Assembly: GCF_024281035.1 (NCBI RefSeq)
Contig: NZ_JAMXLH010000049.1
Coordinates: forward strand, 81,134-145,133
Length of the DNA: 64,000 bases
Reading direction: 5' to 3'
From: Paraburkholderia sp.
Lineage (GTDB): Bacteria > Pseudomonadota > Gammaproteobacteria > Burkholderiales > Burkholderiaceae
Shown: positions 47,036-56,041 of the stretch, one piece after another
Layout of the letters: each line of letters begins with the position of its first letter
Position numbering within the stretch: the stretch's first letter is position 1
The notes under the pieces: generated by a model
Seen by the model: only the letters and a program-made list of their open reading frames with translations
Databases searched by the model: none
What the model was told of the DNA's origin: nothing
Program-made: the position numbers and the translations under genes

Positions 47036-47944
47036 ATGTTCTTTAAAGATCGCCTGTTTGTCCTTACTCAGTACCTCTTGCCACACCATCTACTGTCCCG
47101 TCTCATCGGCTATGCCGCCGAATGCCGCGTGCACTGGTTCAAGATCCATCTGATTGCCTGGTTCATCCACCACTACAAGGTCGATATGCGCGATGCTCGT
47201 GTCGAAGATCTGGAAGGCTACGAAAACTTCAATGCCTTCTTCACGCGCTTCCTGAAGGATGGCGTTCGACCGCTCAATAAAGCTGCCGGGGGAGTGCTTT
47301 GCCCAGGAGACGGAACCATCAGCCAGTTCGGTACCATAGAACGCGGCCGCATATTCCAGGCCAAAGGCCACAGCTATAGTCTGGTCGAACTGCTCGGCGG
47401 CGATGCCGACCGCGCCTCACTGTTTATGGGCGGCGAGTTCGTTACCGTCTATCTGTCGCCACGGGACTATCACCGTGTGCACATGCCGGTGGCTGGCACA
47501 TTGCGTGAGATGGTTTACATCCCTGGGCGACTGTTCTCCGTGAACCCGCTAACTGTTGCGCACGTTCCGGAGTTGTTCGCTCGCAATGAAAGAGTGGTCT
47601 GTCTGTTTGACACCGAGCATGGCCCAATGGCCGTAGTGCTGGTTGGCGCAATGATAGTTGCTTCGATCGAGACCGTTTGGGCTGGCCCGGTGAACCCGCC
47701 CAGGCGAGCGCTGACGACGTTTGGCTACGATGCGATACACGCGCGGATTCGTCTGGAAAAGGGCGCTGAACTAGGGCATTTCAAGTTGGGCTCCACCGCG
47801 ATCGTATTGTTCGGACCCTGGCAGGTGAATTGGGTGGACGCACTCGATGCCGGCAGGCCGGTGCGGTTGGGTCAGTTACTTGGTAAGGCCCGAGCGGTGT
47901 CGCCAACGACAATGTGTTCACACCAGGGTGCCGTGCGGGCGTAA
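47036..47944 (+). CDS. psd: Phosphatidylserine decarboxylase proenzyme, E. coli type
   Basis: Pyruvoyl-dependent decarboxylase of 302 residues. All core motifs are present: CPGDGTIS (Asp92), YLSPRDYHRVHMP (His146/His149), SIETVWAGP and the self-cleavage site LGST (251-254), where Ser253 would become the pyruvoyl group. It is the long membrane-associated form, whereas Burkholderia chromosomes normally carry the shorter archetype elsewhere, so this is probably a second, transferred copy. The weak start context (no ribosome site before ATG 47036) and flanking amine oxidase and dehydrogenase genes leave room for a different amino-acid substrate. Confidence 0.88.
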   Translation: MFFKDRLFVLTQYLLPHHLLSRLIGYAAECRVHWFKIHLIAWFIHHYKVDMRDARVEDLEGYENFNAFFTRFLKDGVRPLNKAAGGVLCPGDGTISQFGTIERGRIFQAKGHSYSLVELLGGDADRASLFMGGEFVTVYLSPRDYHRVHMPVAGTLREMVYIPGRLFSVNPLTVAHVPELFARNERVVCLFDTEHGPMAVVLVGAMIVASIETVWAGPVNPPRRALTTFGYDAIHARIRLEKGAELGHFKLGSTAIVLFGPWQVNWVDALDAGRPVRLGQLLGKARAVSPTTMCSHQGAVRA

Positions 47945-48317
47945 TGGTATCCAGCTTCGTGCATCCTGATGAAAATCAATTCTCTTTATTTGTGAGGATC
48001 TCTAAATTGAATAATGCGTGCACCACGAGTCGGACGGATGAGACGGGAAATCTGGATGCGTGGATAAGCCGATGAAGAAATGCTTTCCATGATCGATACT
48101 TTATCTCGTTTGTGATCGGGTATCGACAAGTAGAAAATGATCTACCTGGATCAAGCCGATTCATTCGACATTTTCCGATAAAACTCTCCAGGCGGTGGTA
48201 ACTGTCGCAGTCAATCAATGGAGCAAATTCTCCCTCTGAATTTCTCATCGTTCTTCAACTGACGGTGGCGAGACCGCTGGGCGTCAGGTTTAATTTCCCC
48301 TCACTACGGTGTCAAAT
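47945..48317. other. AT-rich 373-bp spacer, no gene
   Basis: Clearly more AT-rich than the flanking genes. It probably contains the promoter of the 48318-51383 gene set. I cannot fix a -35/-10 pair, and no RNA structure stands out. Confidence 0.45.
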
Positions 48318-48599
48318 ATGGTCTATCTGCAAATCAATCTGAAAGTTAATCCTGCTAACCGGGAGGCTGCGGCGGGTGTCTATCAGAAATACAAGGCTCC
48401 TTTCCTCAACACGGTTGCGGGCGCCCAATCAAAGGAACTGCTGGTGCGCGATGTCGATGTGCAGGTGCTCCATGGCTTCGACAGTGTGCATAACGCCAAA
48501 GCCTACCTGGAAAGTGACCTGTTCACCGCCGATGTGGTAGGCGAACTCAAACCGTTGTTGGCGGATGCGCCCGACGTGCGCATCTACGAGGTCGTGTAA
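48318..48599 (+). CDS. Small ABM-like (dimeric alpha+beta barrel) protein
   Basis: Protein of 93 residues (96 from an in-frame GTG at 48309). It begins MVYLQINLKVNPANREAAAGVYQKYKAPFL and ends VGELKPLLADAPDVRIYEVV, a layout typical of antibiotic-biosynthesis-monooxygenase/YgiN-like stand-alone ferredoxin-fold proteins. It is followed 62 bp later by the AhpD-like gene. The role may be quinol or flavin oxygenase-like, or structural; not determinable. The start is uncertain because neither codon has a good ribosome site. Confidence 0.68.
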   Translation: MVYLQINLKVNPANREAAAGVYQKYKAPFLNTVAGAQSKELLVRDVDVQVLHGFDSVHNAKAYLESDLFTADVVGELKPLLADAPDVRIYEVV

Positions 48600-48661
48600 T
48601 ACCGCTCTCTGCCGCGAATTTGAGTACTCGGGCTTCCCGGAGCCCAACTGGAGCTGAAACC

Positions 48662-49006
48662 ATGATGCAGGATTGGAACGCTTACCGTAACGCATTGCAG
48701 GTCCGCATTGGCGAATTTGCACAACTGAATCCCGACGTGATGAATGGCCTGGCGATGATCAGCGGTGCCGCCGAGAAAGGTAACAAGCTGGAGCCGAAGG
48801 TTCACGAACTGATTGCGCTCGCGGTGGCAGTTACGACGCGGTGCGACGGCTGTATCGCTACTCATACGCAGAAAGCGGCCGAGCTGGGTGCGACGCGGGA
48901 AGAAATCGCCGAAGCACTGGGCGTCGCGATTGCGCTGAATGCGGGGCCCGCACTGGTTTACTCGGCTCGCGTCCTCGATACCTACGCTTCGCTGCTGAAT
49001 AAGTAA
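48662..49006 (+). CDS. AhpD-like alkylhydroperoxidase (CMD family)
   Basis: Protein of 114 residues with the redox-active AhpD motif TTRCDGCIATHTQKAAELGAT (CxxC plus His) and EIAEALGVAIALNAGPAL. Proteins of this size in the family act as thiol peroxidase partners or as reductant relays. ATG 48662 (MMQDWNAYRN) follows GGAG. It belongs to the plus-strand series 48318-51383 next to an FAD amine oxidase, whose H2O2 it could help remove. Confidence 0.88.
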   Translation: MMQDWNAYRNALQVRIGEFAQLNPDVMNGLAMISGAAEKGNKLEPKVHELIALAVAVTTRCDGCIATHTQKAAELGATREEIAEALGVAIALNAGPALVYSARVLDTYASLLNK

Positions 49007-49156
49007 TCCGAACCGGGGCTGTCCACCGACGACAAGCTGGCCAGTCCCGGGTTCGATTCTTGAAGAATGGCCATGCTTGTCAATTGCGGGACACACGGGT
49101 GTCACCGTGTATCTGAAGACGGGCTGCGTCATCGGTCTTAGACAGGGGGAGGTCTC

Positions 49157-50287
49157 ATGGTGGTGGCCAGGATCGCGATCGTGGGAGGAGGTCTCGCGGG
49201 TTTGTACGCGGCATTTCGTCTTGAACAGCGGGGGATCGAGGATTACGTGCTCCTGGAGGCGCGCCATACCTATGGCGGCCGCATCGAATCTGTGTCTTCC
49301 GGTGAGTTTTCGGTTTCGGGAGGCAGTAACGTGCAGCGTGATCTGGATCGCTTCGATCTTGGCGCGACGTGGTTTTGGCCCACACTTCAACCCCGACTGG
49401 ACCGTCTGGTTCGCGAACTCGGTCTGGAACGCTTCGAACAGAACGAAACCGGCGATATCGTGGTTGAGCGATCACCGCACCAGCTTCCCACGCACATGGG
49501 CAGCTATGCTACGTCGCCACAGGCGGTGCGCCTCGTCGGCGGAATGAGCGCGCTGGTCGATGCCCTGCATCGGAAGTTAACAACCACGCGGCTCAGGGGG
49601 GATCAGCGCGTGCGACACATGCGCTGCGCAGGCGATCGGATTGAACTGAATGTCGAGGATTCGCACGGGCAACTCACGTCCTGTTCAGTCGAGCAGGTCC
49701 TGTTGGCAGTTCCGCCGCGCCTTGCCGCTGCGACGATCGGTTTTCAACCTGAACTACCGAATACGTTAGTGCGGGCGTGGCGTGATACGGCAACCTGGAT
49801 GGCGCGACACGCAAAATACATCGCGATCTACGACACGCCCTTCTGGCGCGAGCAAGGGCTTTCTGGTGAAGGAAGAAGTGCCTGTGGCCCGCTTACTGAA
49901 ATCCACGATGCATCCATGCCGGGCGGTAGTGCGGGGTTATCTGGTTTCATCGGCGTGCCTGCTCTTATTCGCAGGAAAACATCACCGAGCGCATTACGTG
50001 CACTGTGTCGTGCACAACTTGAACGGATGTTCGGTCCGCAGGCAGCCGCACCGAAGGCCATGGTCGTCAAGGACTGGGCCGAGGACGTGCTCACTGCCAC
50101 GGAAGCTGATCAGGATGCTGGCGTTCAGCAGCACGGGTCAGCGCCTGCAGCGTCGCCCACATCGGGCGTCTGGTGCGGACGCCTCGTCGGTGTCGCCAGC
50201 GAATGGGCTTCCCATTTTCCGGGCTACGTTGCTGGTGCTATCGAAGCGGCCGACCACGGCGTTCAGATGCTGCTGGAAGGGCAATAA
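49157..50287 (+). CDS. FAD-dependent amine oxidase-type flavoprotein
   Basis: Protein of 376 residues. The N-terminal ADP-binding motif IAIVGGGLAGLYAAFRLEQRG is followed by LLEARHTYGGRIES, DLGATWFWP, and GGMSALVDALHRKL, typical of monoamine oxidase/flavin amine oxidoreductases. The C-terminal FAD segment reads FPGYVAGAIEAADHGVQMLL. ATG 49157 follows GGGGGAGG. It is short for the family (usually 430-500), mainly in the substrate domain. Likely reaction: amine to imine/aldehyde with H2O2 release. It stands 58 bp before a zinc alcohol dehydrogenase that could take the aldehyde. Confidence 0.85.
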   Translation: MVVARIAIVGGGLAGLYAAFRLEQRGIEDYVLLEARHTYGGRIESVSSGEFSVSGGSNVQRDLDRFDLGATWFWPTLQPRLDRLVRELGLERFEQNETGDIVVERSPHQLPTHMGSYATSPQAVRLVGGMSALVDALHRKLTTTRLRGDQRVRHMRCAGDRIELNVEDSHGQLTSCSVEQVLLAVPPRLAAATIGFQPELPNTLVRAWRDTATWMARHAKYIAIYDTPFWREQGLSGEGRSACGPLTEIHDASMPGGSAGLSGFIGVPALIRRKTSPSALRALCRAQLERMFGPQAAAPKAMVVKDWAEDVLTATEADQDAGVQQHGSAPAASPTSGVWCGRLVGVASEWASHFPGYVAGAIEAADHGVQMLLEGQ

Positions 50288-50345
50288 AGCGGAGGGGGCT
50301 CCGGTCAGGCATCGTTGAATAGCAACGACATATGGGGGTGCAGTT

Positions 50346-51383
50346 ATGAAGAATACCTATCAAGCTATGCAGGTGACGACGCTTGGAACACTTGATCTGG
50401 TGGATCGCCAGATACCGGTGCCCGGCGCTGGAGAAGTCCTGATCGAAGTCGAGGCCTGCGGAATCTGCGGTGCCGATGTCAGTGATATCGAAGGTGCTGA
50501 TCCCGCAGCGCAACCGCCTCGTGTGCCGGGACATGAAGTGGTGGGCCGCATTGTTGCGAGTGGAAGTGGTATCCCCTCAATCTGGAAGATCGGCCAGCGG
50601 GTCGGTGTGGGCCGCCTCGGTGGTCATTGCAATGAGTGCGTTCAGTGTCGCCGTGGAGAGTTCCAGCTCTGTCAAAACCAGCCCTTCGTCGGTGCTACAT
50701 GCGATGGCGGTTATGCAGAAATGATGATCGCGCGTAGCACGGCGCTGGTCTCCATCCCCGATGAACTCGGCGCCGAAGAAGCGGCACCGATCCTGTGTGC
50801 GGGCATTGCCACCTTCAATGCGCTCCGGAAATCCGGCGCCGAGCCCGGCGATCTGGTCGCGATACTGGGCATCGGCGGGCTGGGTCACATGGCGTTGCAG
50901 TATGCGCGCAGGATGGGGTTCAAGGTGGTTGCGGTTGGGAGAGGCGAAGACATTGTTGAGGATGTGCTTGCGCTGGGCGCACACGTGTATATCGACACCA
51001 ACCGGGAGGATGCGGTCGCGCGACTCAATGACATGGGTGGCGCACGGGCGATCGTGGCCACCATCGGCCATGCCGGGACGTTGTCGGCGCTAATGAACGG
51101 ACTCGCACCCCATGGCCGCCTGATCGTGCTTGGTGCCGACAAAGATCCGCTGCTTGTATCAATCGGTCGTCTGGTCGTCGGGGAGCGCAGCGTAAGTGGG
51201 TCGCTCACAGGCTCACCTTACGATACGGAGCGCGCGCTGACCTTCAGCGTGTTGACGGGGGCGCGACCGCTAATCGAAACCATGCCGCTTGAGCGAGCCA
51301 ATGAAGCGTATCAGCGAATGAAATCAGGCGACGTCAAGTTCCGTATGGTGCTAACGATGAAAACAACTTCACCGACCGGTTAA
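50346..51383 (+). CDS. Zinc-dependent alcohol dehydrogenase (MDR family)
   Basis: Medium-chain dehydrogenase of 345 residues. Catalytic zinc ligands are in CGICGADVSD (Cys38 region), PGHEVVG and the later Cys of PILCAG. The four structural zinc cysteines are in HCNECVQCRRGEFQLC. The cofactor motif is GIGGLGHMA. ATG 50346 is 58 bp after the flavoprotein. It resembles AdhP/AdhA-type enzymes that interconvert aldehydes and alcohols. It ends the plus-strand series before a convergent LysR gene. Confidence 0.9.
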   Translation: MKNTYQAMQVTTLGTLDLVDRQIPVPGAGEVLIEVEACGICGADVSDIEGADPAAQPPRVPGHEVVGRIVASGSGIPSIWKIGQRVGVGRLGGHCNECVQCRRGEFQLCQNQPFVGATCDGGYAEMMIARSTALVSIPDELGAEEAAPILCAGIATFNALRKSGAEPGDLVAILGIGGLGHMALQYARRMGFKVVAVGRGEDIVEDVLALGAHVYIDTNREDAVARLNDMGGARAIVATIGHAGTLSALMNGLAPHGRLIVLGADKDPLLVSIGRLVVGERSVSGSLTGSPYDTERALTFSVLTGARPLIETMPLERANEAYQRMKSGDVKFRMVLTMKTTSPTG

Positions 51384-51466
51384 ACAGCAGGTCAGCCATT
51401 TCGTAAGTGAGGCATCTGGCTTGACAAACTTTTCCCTGGTCTTGCCGCCCGTTATTGCTTGCATCT

Positions 51467-52375
51467 TCACACGGTATTCCGTGAGCCTTTGACACCTGTT
51501 TCCTGGGCCAGCTCCAGGAAACCTGCAATATACGCAATCTCTTCCTCGCCGCGTCGGATCCCCACGTTGATACTTTTCTGGATGCCGCGCTTTCCGAGTC
51601 GCACCGCGCGGATGGGCAAACCTGCGCCCTCCTCGAGCACGAGCCAGTCCGGCAGGACTGAAACGCCACGGCCGGCGGATACGAGCTGCAGCATCAGGTC
51701 GGTGGCTTCCGCGGTTCTGTGGCTTTTCGGTTTGCAATGCGCCGGTACAAGGAAGCGCGTGTAGATGTCGAGTCGCTCGATGCTCACGGGAACGGTGATC
51801 AATTCCTCGCCGAGCAGATCACGCGGGTGAGCGAACGTGCGCGTGGCCAGCGCGTGCCCCTCATGGACGACGAGAACCAGTTCGTAGTCGATTACCGGCG
51901 TAAAGACGATGTCGGGCAGGTCGACAGGGTCCGGGGTGATGAGCACGTCGATCTCATGCCCCTGAAGTGCCGCGATCCCATCGAAGCGAAAGGCGGTGCG
52001 GACGTCGAAGTCGACGTCAGGCCATGCAGCCAGATAACGCGGTGTCAGCCGGTTCAGCCATTTCTGGCAGGGATGGCACTCCATACCCACACGCAATGCC
52101 CCGCGCCGGCCCTCGGCGAAATCGACGAGGACGCGTTCAGCATGATCGATCTGGGGTAGTACGCGATGGGCCAGAGCCAGCAGGTACTCGCCGGCCTGCG
52201 TGAAACGTAGATTGCGCCCGTCCTTGGTCCAGATCGTGACACGGTAACGCTCCTCGAGCTTGCGAACCATGTGTGAGAGTGCCGACTGCGTGACGTTCAG
52301 GCGCTCGGCCGCGGCCGTGACGCTTCCCAGACGACCGACCTCCATCAGCATAGCGAGTTGTTGACGATCTAGCAT
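51467..52375 (-). CDS. LysR-family regulator (MetR-like)
   Basis: Regulator of 302 residues. The N-terminal HTH reads LAMLMEVGRLGSVTAAAERLNVTQSALSHMVRKLEERY, and the effector domain contains VGMECHPCQKWL, ALQGHEIDVLITPDP and GRGVSVLPDWLV, all in the MetR manner. ATG 52375 was preferred to 52423. It is divergent from a MalY/PatB-type C-S lyase across a 124-bp AT-rich gap, so it probably senses a sulfur amino acid or homocysteine-like effector and controls that gene. The gap holds AAAAAT-ACC-ATTTTT (52403-52417). Confidence 0.87.
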   Translation of the reverse strand: MLDRQQLAMLMEVGRLGSVTAAAERLNVTQSALSHMVRKLEERYRVTIWTKDGRNLRFTQAGEYLLALAHRVLPQIDHAERVLVDFAEGRRGALRVGMECHPCQKWLNRLTPRYLAAWPDVDFDVRTAFRFDGIAALQGHEIDVLITPDPVDLPDIVFTPVIDYELVLVVHEGHALATRTFAHPRDLLGEELITVPVSIERLDIYTRFLVPAHCKPKSHRTAEATDLMLQLVSAGRGVSVLPDWLVLEEGAGLPIRAVRLGKRGIQKSINVGIRRGEEEIAYIAGFLELAQETGVKGSRNTV

Positions 52376-52499
52376 CCATGACCTCAGCTCATTGGTGTGT
52401 GAAAAAATACCATTTTTAATCATGATTTCAAGTTGCTATTCTGACCGAAATCCAGGGGCACGCAACATCAGCGCGCCGATTTATCGAGACAAGGAAGAT

Positions 52500-53741
52500 A
52501 TGTTGACTGCTTATTCAACAGTGTTGAAGGATGGTGCTCCGACTGCCCGGAGTGTTTCGATTTTCGATGAAGTGATCGACCGAAAAAAATCGAACTCGAT
52601 GAAATGGGCAATCGCAGAAAAACTCCTTTCCGCAGACGAATTCGAAGCACGGCCGTTACCTATGTGGGTCGCGGACATGGATTTTCGCTCCCCCCAACCG
52701 GTCATCGACGCGCTTCACGAAGCCGTTGAGCACGGCGTGTTTGGCTATCCCGGTGGCGCACCGGACAGCTATGTCGATGCCGTGACTGGATGGCAGGCCA
52801 GGCGGTTCGGCTGGGATGTCGCGAAGGAGTGGGTCGTACAGACGTCGGGCATTATCACGACGCTGAAGACGGCGGTGCAGGCATTTTCCGCACCAGGCGA
52901 TTCCGTCCTTATTCAGCCCCCGGTCTATGCCCATTTCCACAATGATGTGCTGATGAACGGGCGCCATCTGGCCTTTGCGCCATTGGAGCGAACGGAAACG
53001 GGTTACCGGTTCGACGAAAAGGTCTTCGAGGCCGCGATTCGCGACAATACCAAGCTCTTTATTCTGAGCAATCCTCATAACCCGACAGGCAATGTGTGGT
53101 CTGAAGGCGAGTTGCGGGCTATGGGTGAGATCTGCCTGCGCCACGGCGTGCTTGTGATTTCCGATGAAATTCACCAGGACCTGATAATCAACCCGGCAAA
53201 AAAGCACATTCCGTTCGCTTCCCTCAGCGAGCAATTCGCGCAGAACAGCATCACGTGTACGGCCCCGAGCAAGACGTTTAACTTGCCCGGTCTGCAAAGC
53301 GCCAACGTCTTTGTGCCGAACCGGCGCTTGCGCGAGGAGCTGCTTCGACAGTACGACCGGAACATGTTCCCGCTCGTCAATACGCTGGGAATGGTAGCGG
53401 CGGAAGCCGCCTATGCGCATGGCGAGCCGTGGCTCGAAGAAATGCTGTCTTACCTTCGTGGAAACCACACCTATTTCCGCAATGCGGTTCGCGACGTCAC
53501 GGCGAAAATCAAGGTGTTGCCCGCGGATTCGCTCTACCTCGCCTGGATGGATTGTCGAGGGCTTGGCATGGATGCGATAGCGCTAGACAAGTTCATGCTG
53601 ACGAAGGCGCGGTTGTGGCTCGACAAAGGGCAGAAATTCGGGATCGAAGGTCACGGGTACATGCGTGTGAATCTCGGTTGTCCGAGGTCTACTGTAGACG
53701 AGTCCGTAAAGCGACTCGCCGTCGCGTTGGCGGGACTCTGA
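52500..53741 (+). CDS. PLP-dependent C-S beta-lyase (MalY/PatB family)
   Basis: Fold-type I aminotransferase-like enzyme of 413 residues. It shows FDEVIDRKKSNSMKWA, LPMWVADMDF, NPHNPTGNVWS, SDEIHQDLI and the Schiff-base lysine in APSKTFNLPGL. The N-terminal WVADMDF motif is characteristic of MalY/PatB cystathionine or cysteine-S-conjugate beta-lyases. ATG 52500 follows AAGGAAG. Reaction: release of thiol, pyruvate and ammonia from cystathionine or related thioethers. It is divergent from a MetR-like regulator and upstream of an amino-acid permease. Confidence 0.9.
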   Translation: MLTAYSTVLKDGAPTARSVSIFDEVIDRKKSNSMKWAIAEKLLSADEFEARPLPMWVADMDFRSPQPVIDALHEAVEHGVFGYPGGAPDSYVDAVTGWQARRFGWDVAKEWVVQTSGIITTLKTAVQAFSAPGDSVLIQPPVYAHFHNDVLMNGRHLAFAPLERTETGYRFDEKVFEAAIRDNTKLFILSNPHNPTGNVWSEGELRAMGEICLRHGVLVISDEIHQDLIINPAKKHIPFASLSEQFAQNSITCTAPSKTFNLPGLQSANVFVPNRRLREELLRQYDRNMFPLVNTLGMVAAEAAYAHGEPWLEEMLSYLRGNHTYFRNAVRDVTAKIKVLPADSLYLAWMDCRGLGMDAIALDKFMLTKARLWLDKGQKFGIEGHGYMRVNLGCPRSTVDESVKRLAVALAGL

Positions 53742-54130
53742 GGAAAGGTGCGCGACAGGAGTGGGCGGCGGCATAAGACCTGACGCCGACGCGTACCTTC
53801 GAGAAGCCGAAAGCCAGTGCAGTTGCTTCATTGCAAAAGTGAAAGCGATACGCTGGCCGTCCGACTCTCTGGTCGACCACCAGAGGGAAATCTAATCAAT
53901 TCCGTGTGGCAAGCCAGGCCGCAGAGCCACCGGTAGATTTTGTATCACTTCGCGGGCGCGAATCGGTGTAGTAACGATTAAATATATAAATTAGCACTAC
54001 ATATAACGATAAAGAAATGGGGAGGGAGAGGAAATCTCGGGTGAAGGCATTTCATGGCCCATCTGTACGTGGGTTGTTGCTATGCATCTTGAAGACAGTA
54101 CGGACGTATAGGTCCGTTGGAGGAGACAAA
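53742..54130. other. 389-bp spacer, no gene
   Basis: The last 150 bases are strongly AT-rich (TTAAATATATAAATTAG near 53970-53993) and probably include the permease promoter. No coding frame or stable RNA fold is evident. Confidence 0.45.
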
Positions 54131-55549
54131 ATGAGCGAAGCGAATGAAATACAGGCGTACGAGCAGGAAGATTTAAAGAGAGACCTCAAAAGCCGCCACA
54201 TCCAGATGATCGCGATCGGCGGCGCGATCGGGACCGGTCTCTTTTATGGGTCGTCCTGGGCCATCAAGACAGCGGGCCCGGCGATTCTCCTCATGTACAT
54301 ACTCGCAGCAATAGCCATCTACTTCGTGATGAGGGCGCTTGGCGAGATGGCGGTCGAGGAACCTGTGTCCGGGTCCTACATATCCTATTCGAATCGCTAC
54401 ATCCATCGATTCGTCGGCTTCCTGAATGGGTGGAATGCATTCATCTTCCTGCTGGCCACAAGTGCGGCAGAACTGAATGCGCTCGGCAACTACATGCACT
54501 TCTGGTATCCGGGCTTGCCGATCTGGGTCACTGCTCTGGTGGCTGTATCGGGGATGTTCGTGGTCAATATCGCTGGTGTGAAGATATACGGTGAAGCCGA
54601 ATTCTGGTTCTCGCTCATAAAGGTTGCCGCTATCGTCGCGATGATCGGCTTCGGCGCTGCCATGATTTTCTTCGGGGTGGGAAATCATGGTGTGCCGATT
54701 GGTGCGCACAATCTCGTCGCTAACGGCGGATTCTTCGCAAAAGGATGGGGAGGTGCGCTTCTGTCCATCGTGATGGTCGCGTTTGCGTTCGGCGGTGTTG
54801 AAAATCTTGGTCTGGCCGCCGGAGAAGCAAAGGACGTCAAAACAACGATGCCAAAGGCCGTGAGCGCCACGTTCTGGCGACTGCTGATTTTCTATGTGGG
54901 TGCGATTGCCGTGCTGCTGATGATCTTTCCGTGGACCTCGCTGACCACGAAGGGCAGTCCATTCGTGGAAGTCTTTGCGAAGATCGGCGTTCCGGCGGCG
55001 GCGGGGATCATGAATCTGGTGGTGGTTACGGCGGTACTATCGGCGGTCAACTCCAGCGTGTTCACGAATAGTCGCACGTTCTACAACCTTTCCTTGCAAA
55101 AGAATGCCCCAGCTTTCCTTAGCGTGGTGAACAGCCAGAAGGTGCCGTCGCGCGCGATTATGCTCGTCTTTGGGGCGATGTTTGCGGGGGTCGTTCTCAA
55201 CTACATCATGCCGGAAAGTGCGTTTGAGCTTTTCTCTTCGGTCACCGTGTTCGGTCTGATCTGCGCGTGGTCGTCCATCCTTGTCAGTCATCTGAAATTT
55301 AGAAAGACGCGCATTCAAAGCGGTCGCGACGCGGAAATCTCTTACAAGATGCCTTTCTACCCGTATAGCAACTACTTGGCATTGGGTTTCATGGCGGCTG
55401 TGATGGTCTGCATCGCAATTCTCCCTGATATGCGGATGTCTCTGGCAGTGTCTGCCGCGTGGGTCGTGGTCGTATTCATCGCCTACAAGTTCTACACGAG
55501 GAGCGAAGTGATTCTCGCTGAGCCGGAGCCGACTTCTTCGCGCGGCTAG
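54131..55549 (+). CDS. Amino-acid permease (APC superfamily, AAT type)
   Basis: Inner-membrane transporter of 472 residues with twelve helices. The start of helix 1 reads SRHIQMIAIGGAIGTGLFYGS, the family signature, and MRALGEMAVEEPVSGSYISYS follows, as in AroP/ProY/CycA-like proton-coupled carriers. ATG 54131 has GGAGGAGA upstream; the in-frame extension from 54017 is not supported. It is downstream of the C-S lyase in the same direction, so it may import the lyase substrate. A 15-bp hairpin follows its stop. Confidence 0.92.
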   Translation: MSEANEIQAYEQEDLKRDLKSRHIQMIAIGGAIGTGLFYGSSWAIKTAGPAILLMYILAAIAIYFVMRALGEMAVEEPVSGSYISYSNRYIHRFVGFLNGWNAFIFLLATSAAELNALGNYMHFWYPGLPIWVTALVAVSGMFVVNIAGVKIYGEAEFWFSLIKVAAIVAMIGFGAAMIFFGVGNHGVPIGAHNLVANGGFFAKGWGGALLSIVMVAFAFGGVENLGLAAGEAKDVKTTMPKAVSATFWRLLIFYVGAIAVLLMIFPWTSLTTKGSPFVEVFAKIGVPAAAGIMNLVVVTAVLSAVNSSVFTNSRTFYNLSLQKNAPAFLSVVNSQKVPSRAIMLVFGAMFAGVVLNYIMPESAFELFSSVTVFGLICAWSSILVSHLKFRKTRIQSGRDAEISYKMPFYPYSNYLALGFMAAVMVCIAILPDMRMSLAVSAAWVVVVFIAYKFYTRSEVILAEPEPTSSRG

Positions 55550-55568
55550 CGCATCGGTTCTCAATGCG

Positions 55569-55607
55569 GTCAGCCGCCGCCGTGGGGCTCTACACGGCGC
55601 GGCTGAC
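55569..55607 (+). terminator. Hairpin after the amino-acid permease
   Basis: GTCAGCCGCCGCCGTG pairs with CACGGCGCGGCTGAC with one bulged base. It begins 20 bp after the permease stop. There is no T-run, so it is a factor-assisted terminator or a transcript-end stabiliser. Confidence 0.45.
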
Positions 55608-56041
55608 ACTGGCGCCCAATTGCTGCCGTGACCGAAACCGAGGGCTTCACACCGAGGGGGAGCGTGTGCACAGCACGCGGTAAGGCTGATGATCCTTGCT
55701 TCTAGTGGGGCGTTCGCTGTTGAAGTTTCGGTGAATGGTTTAACGCCGGAAGATCGCACTGGCTTCGACTTGTCACAAAGATTTTCTTTTTGCGTCGCAT
55801 GTTTAATCTCGTTTGTCTGCTGGTTCGAAAGAAACAATAATTATCAAAAATTCGGGCGTGTTGACGATTTGCCTCGCCGTGGCGGTGCAGAAGATCTGCC
55901 TGGACATCGATAGCTAATCTACTAAGTGCGCTGTTTCGGTGTCGGTACCCGGCGTCTCATCGGTGGTCGCGGAAAAGCGATGTGTAGCACCGTTTGGTAG
56001 TTGTCGGACATAACCTGTGGCCGGTCAGAAAGGATATCAAC
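55608..56041. other. 434-bp spacer, no supported gene
   Basis: An open frame at 55689-55913 has no ribosome site or recognisable sequence. AT-rich blocks near 55780-55850 may hold the promoter of the following SDR gene. Confidence 0.4.

Noticed and set aside
55689..55913. Small plus-strand frame in the island
   Set aside because: No ribosome site, no recognisable motif, and it spans likely promoter DNA.
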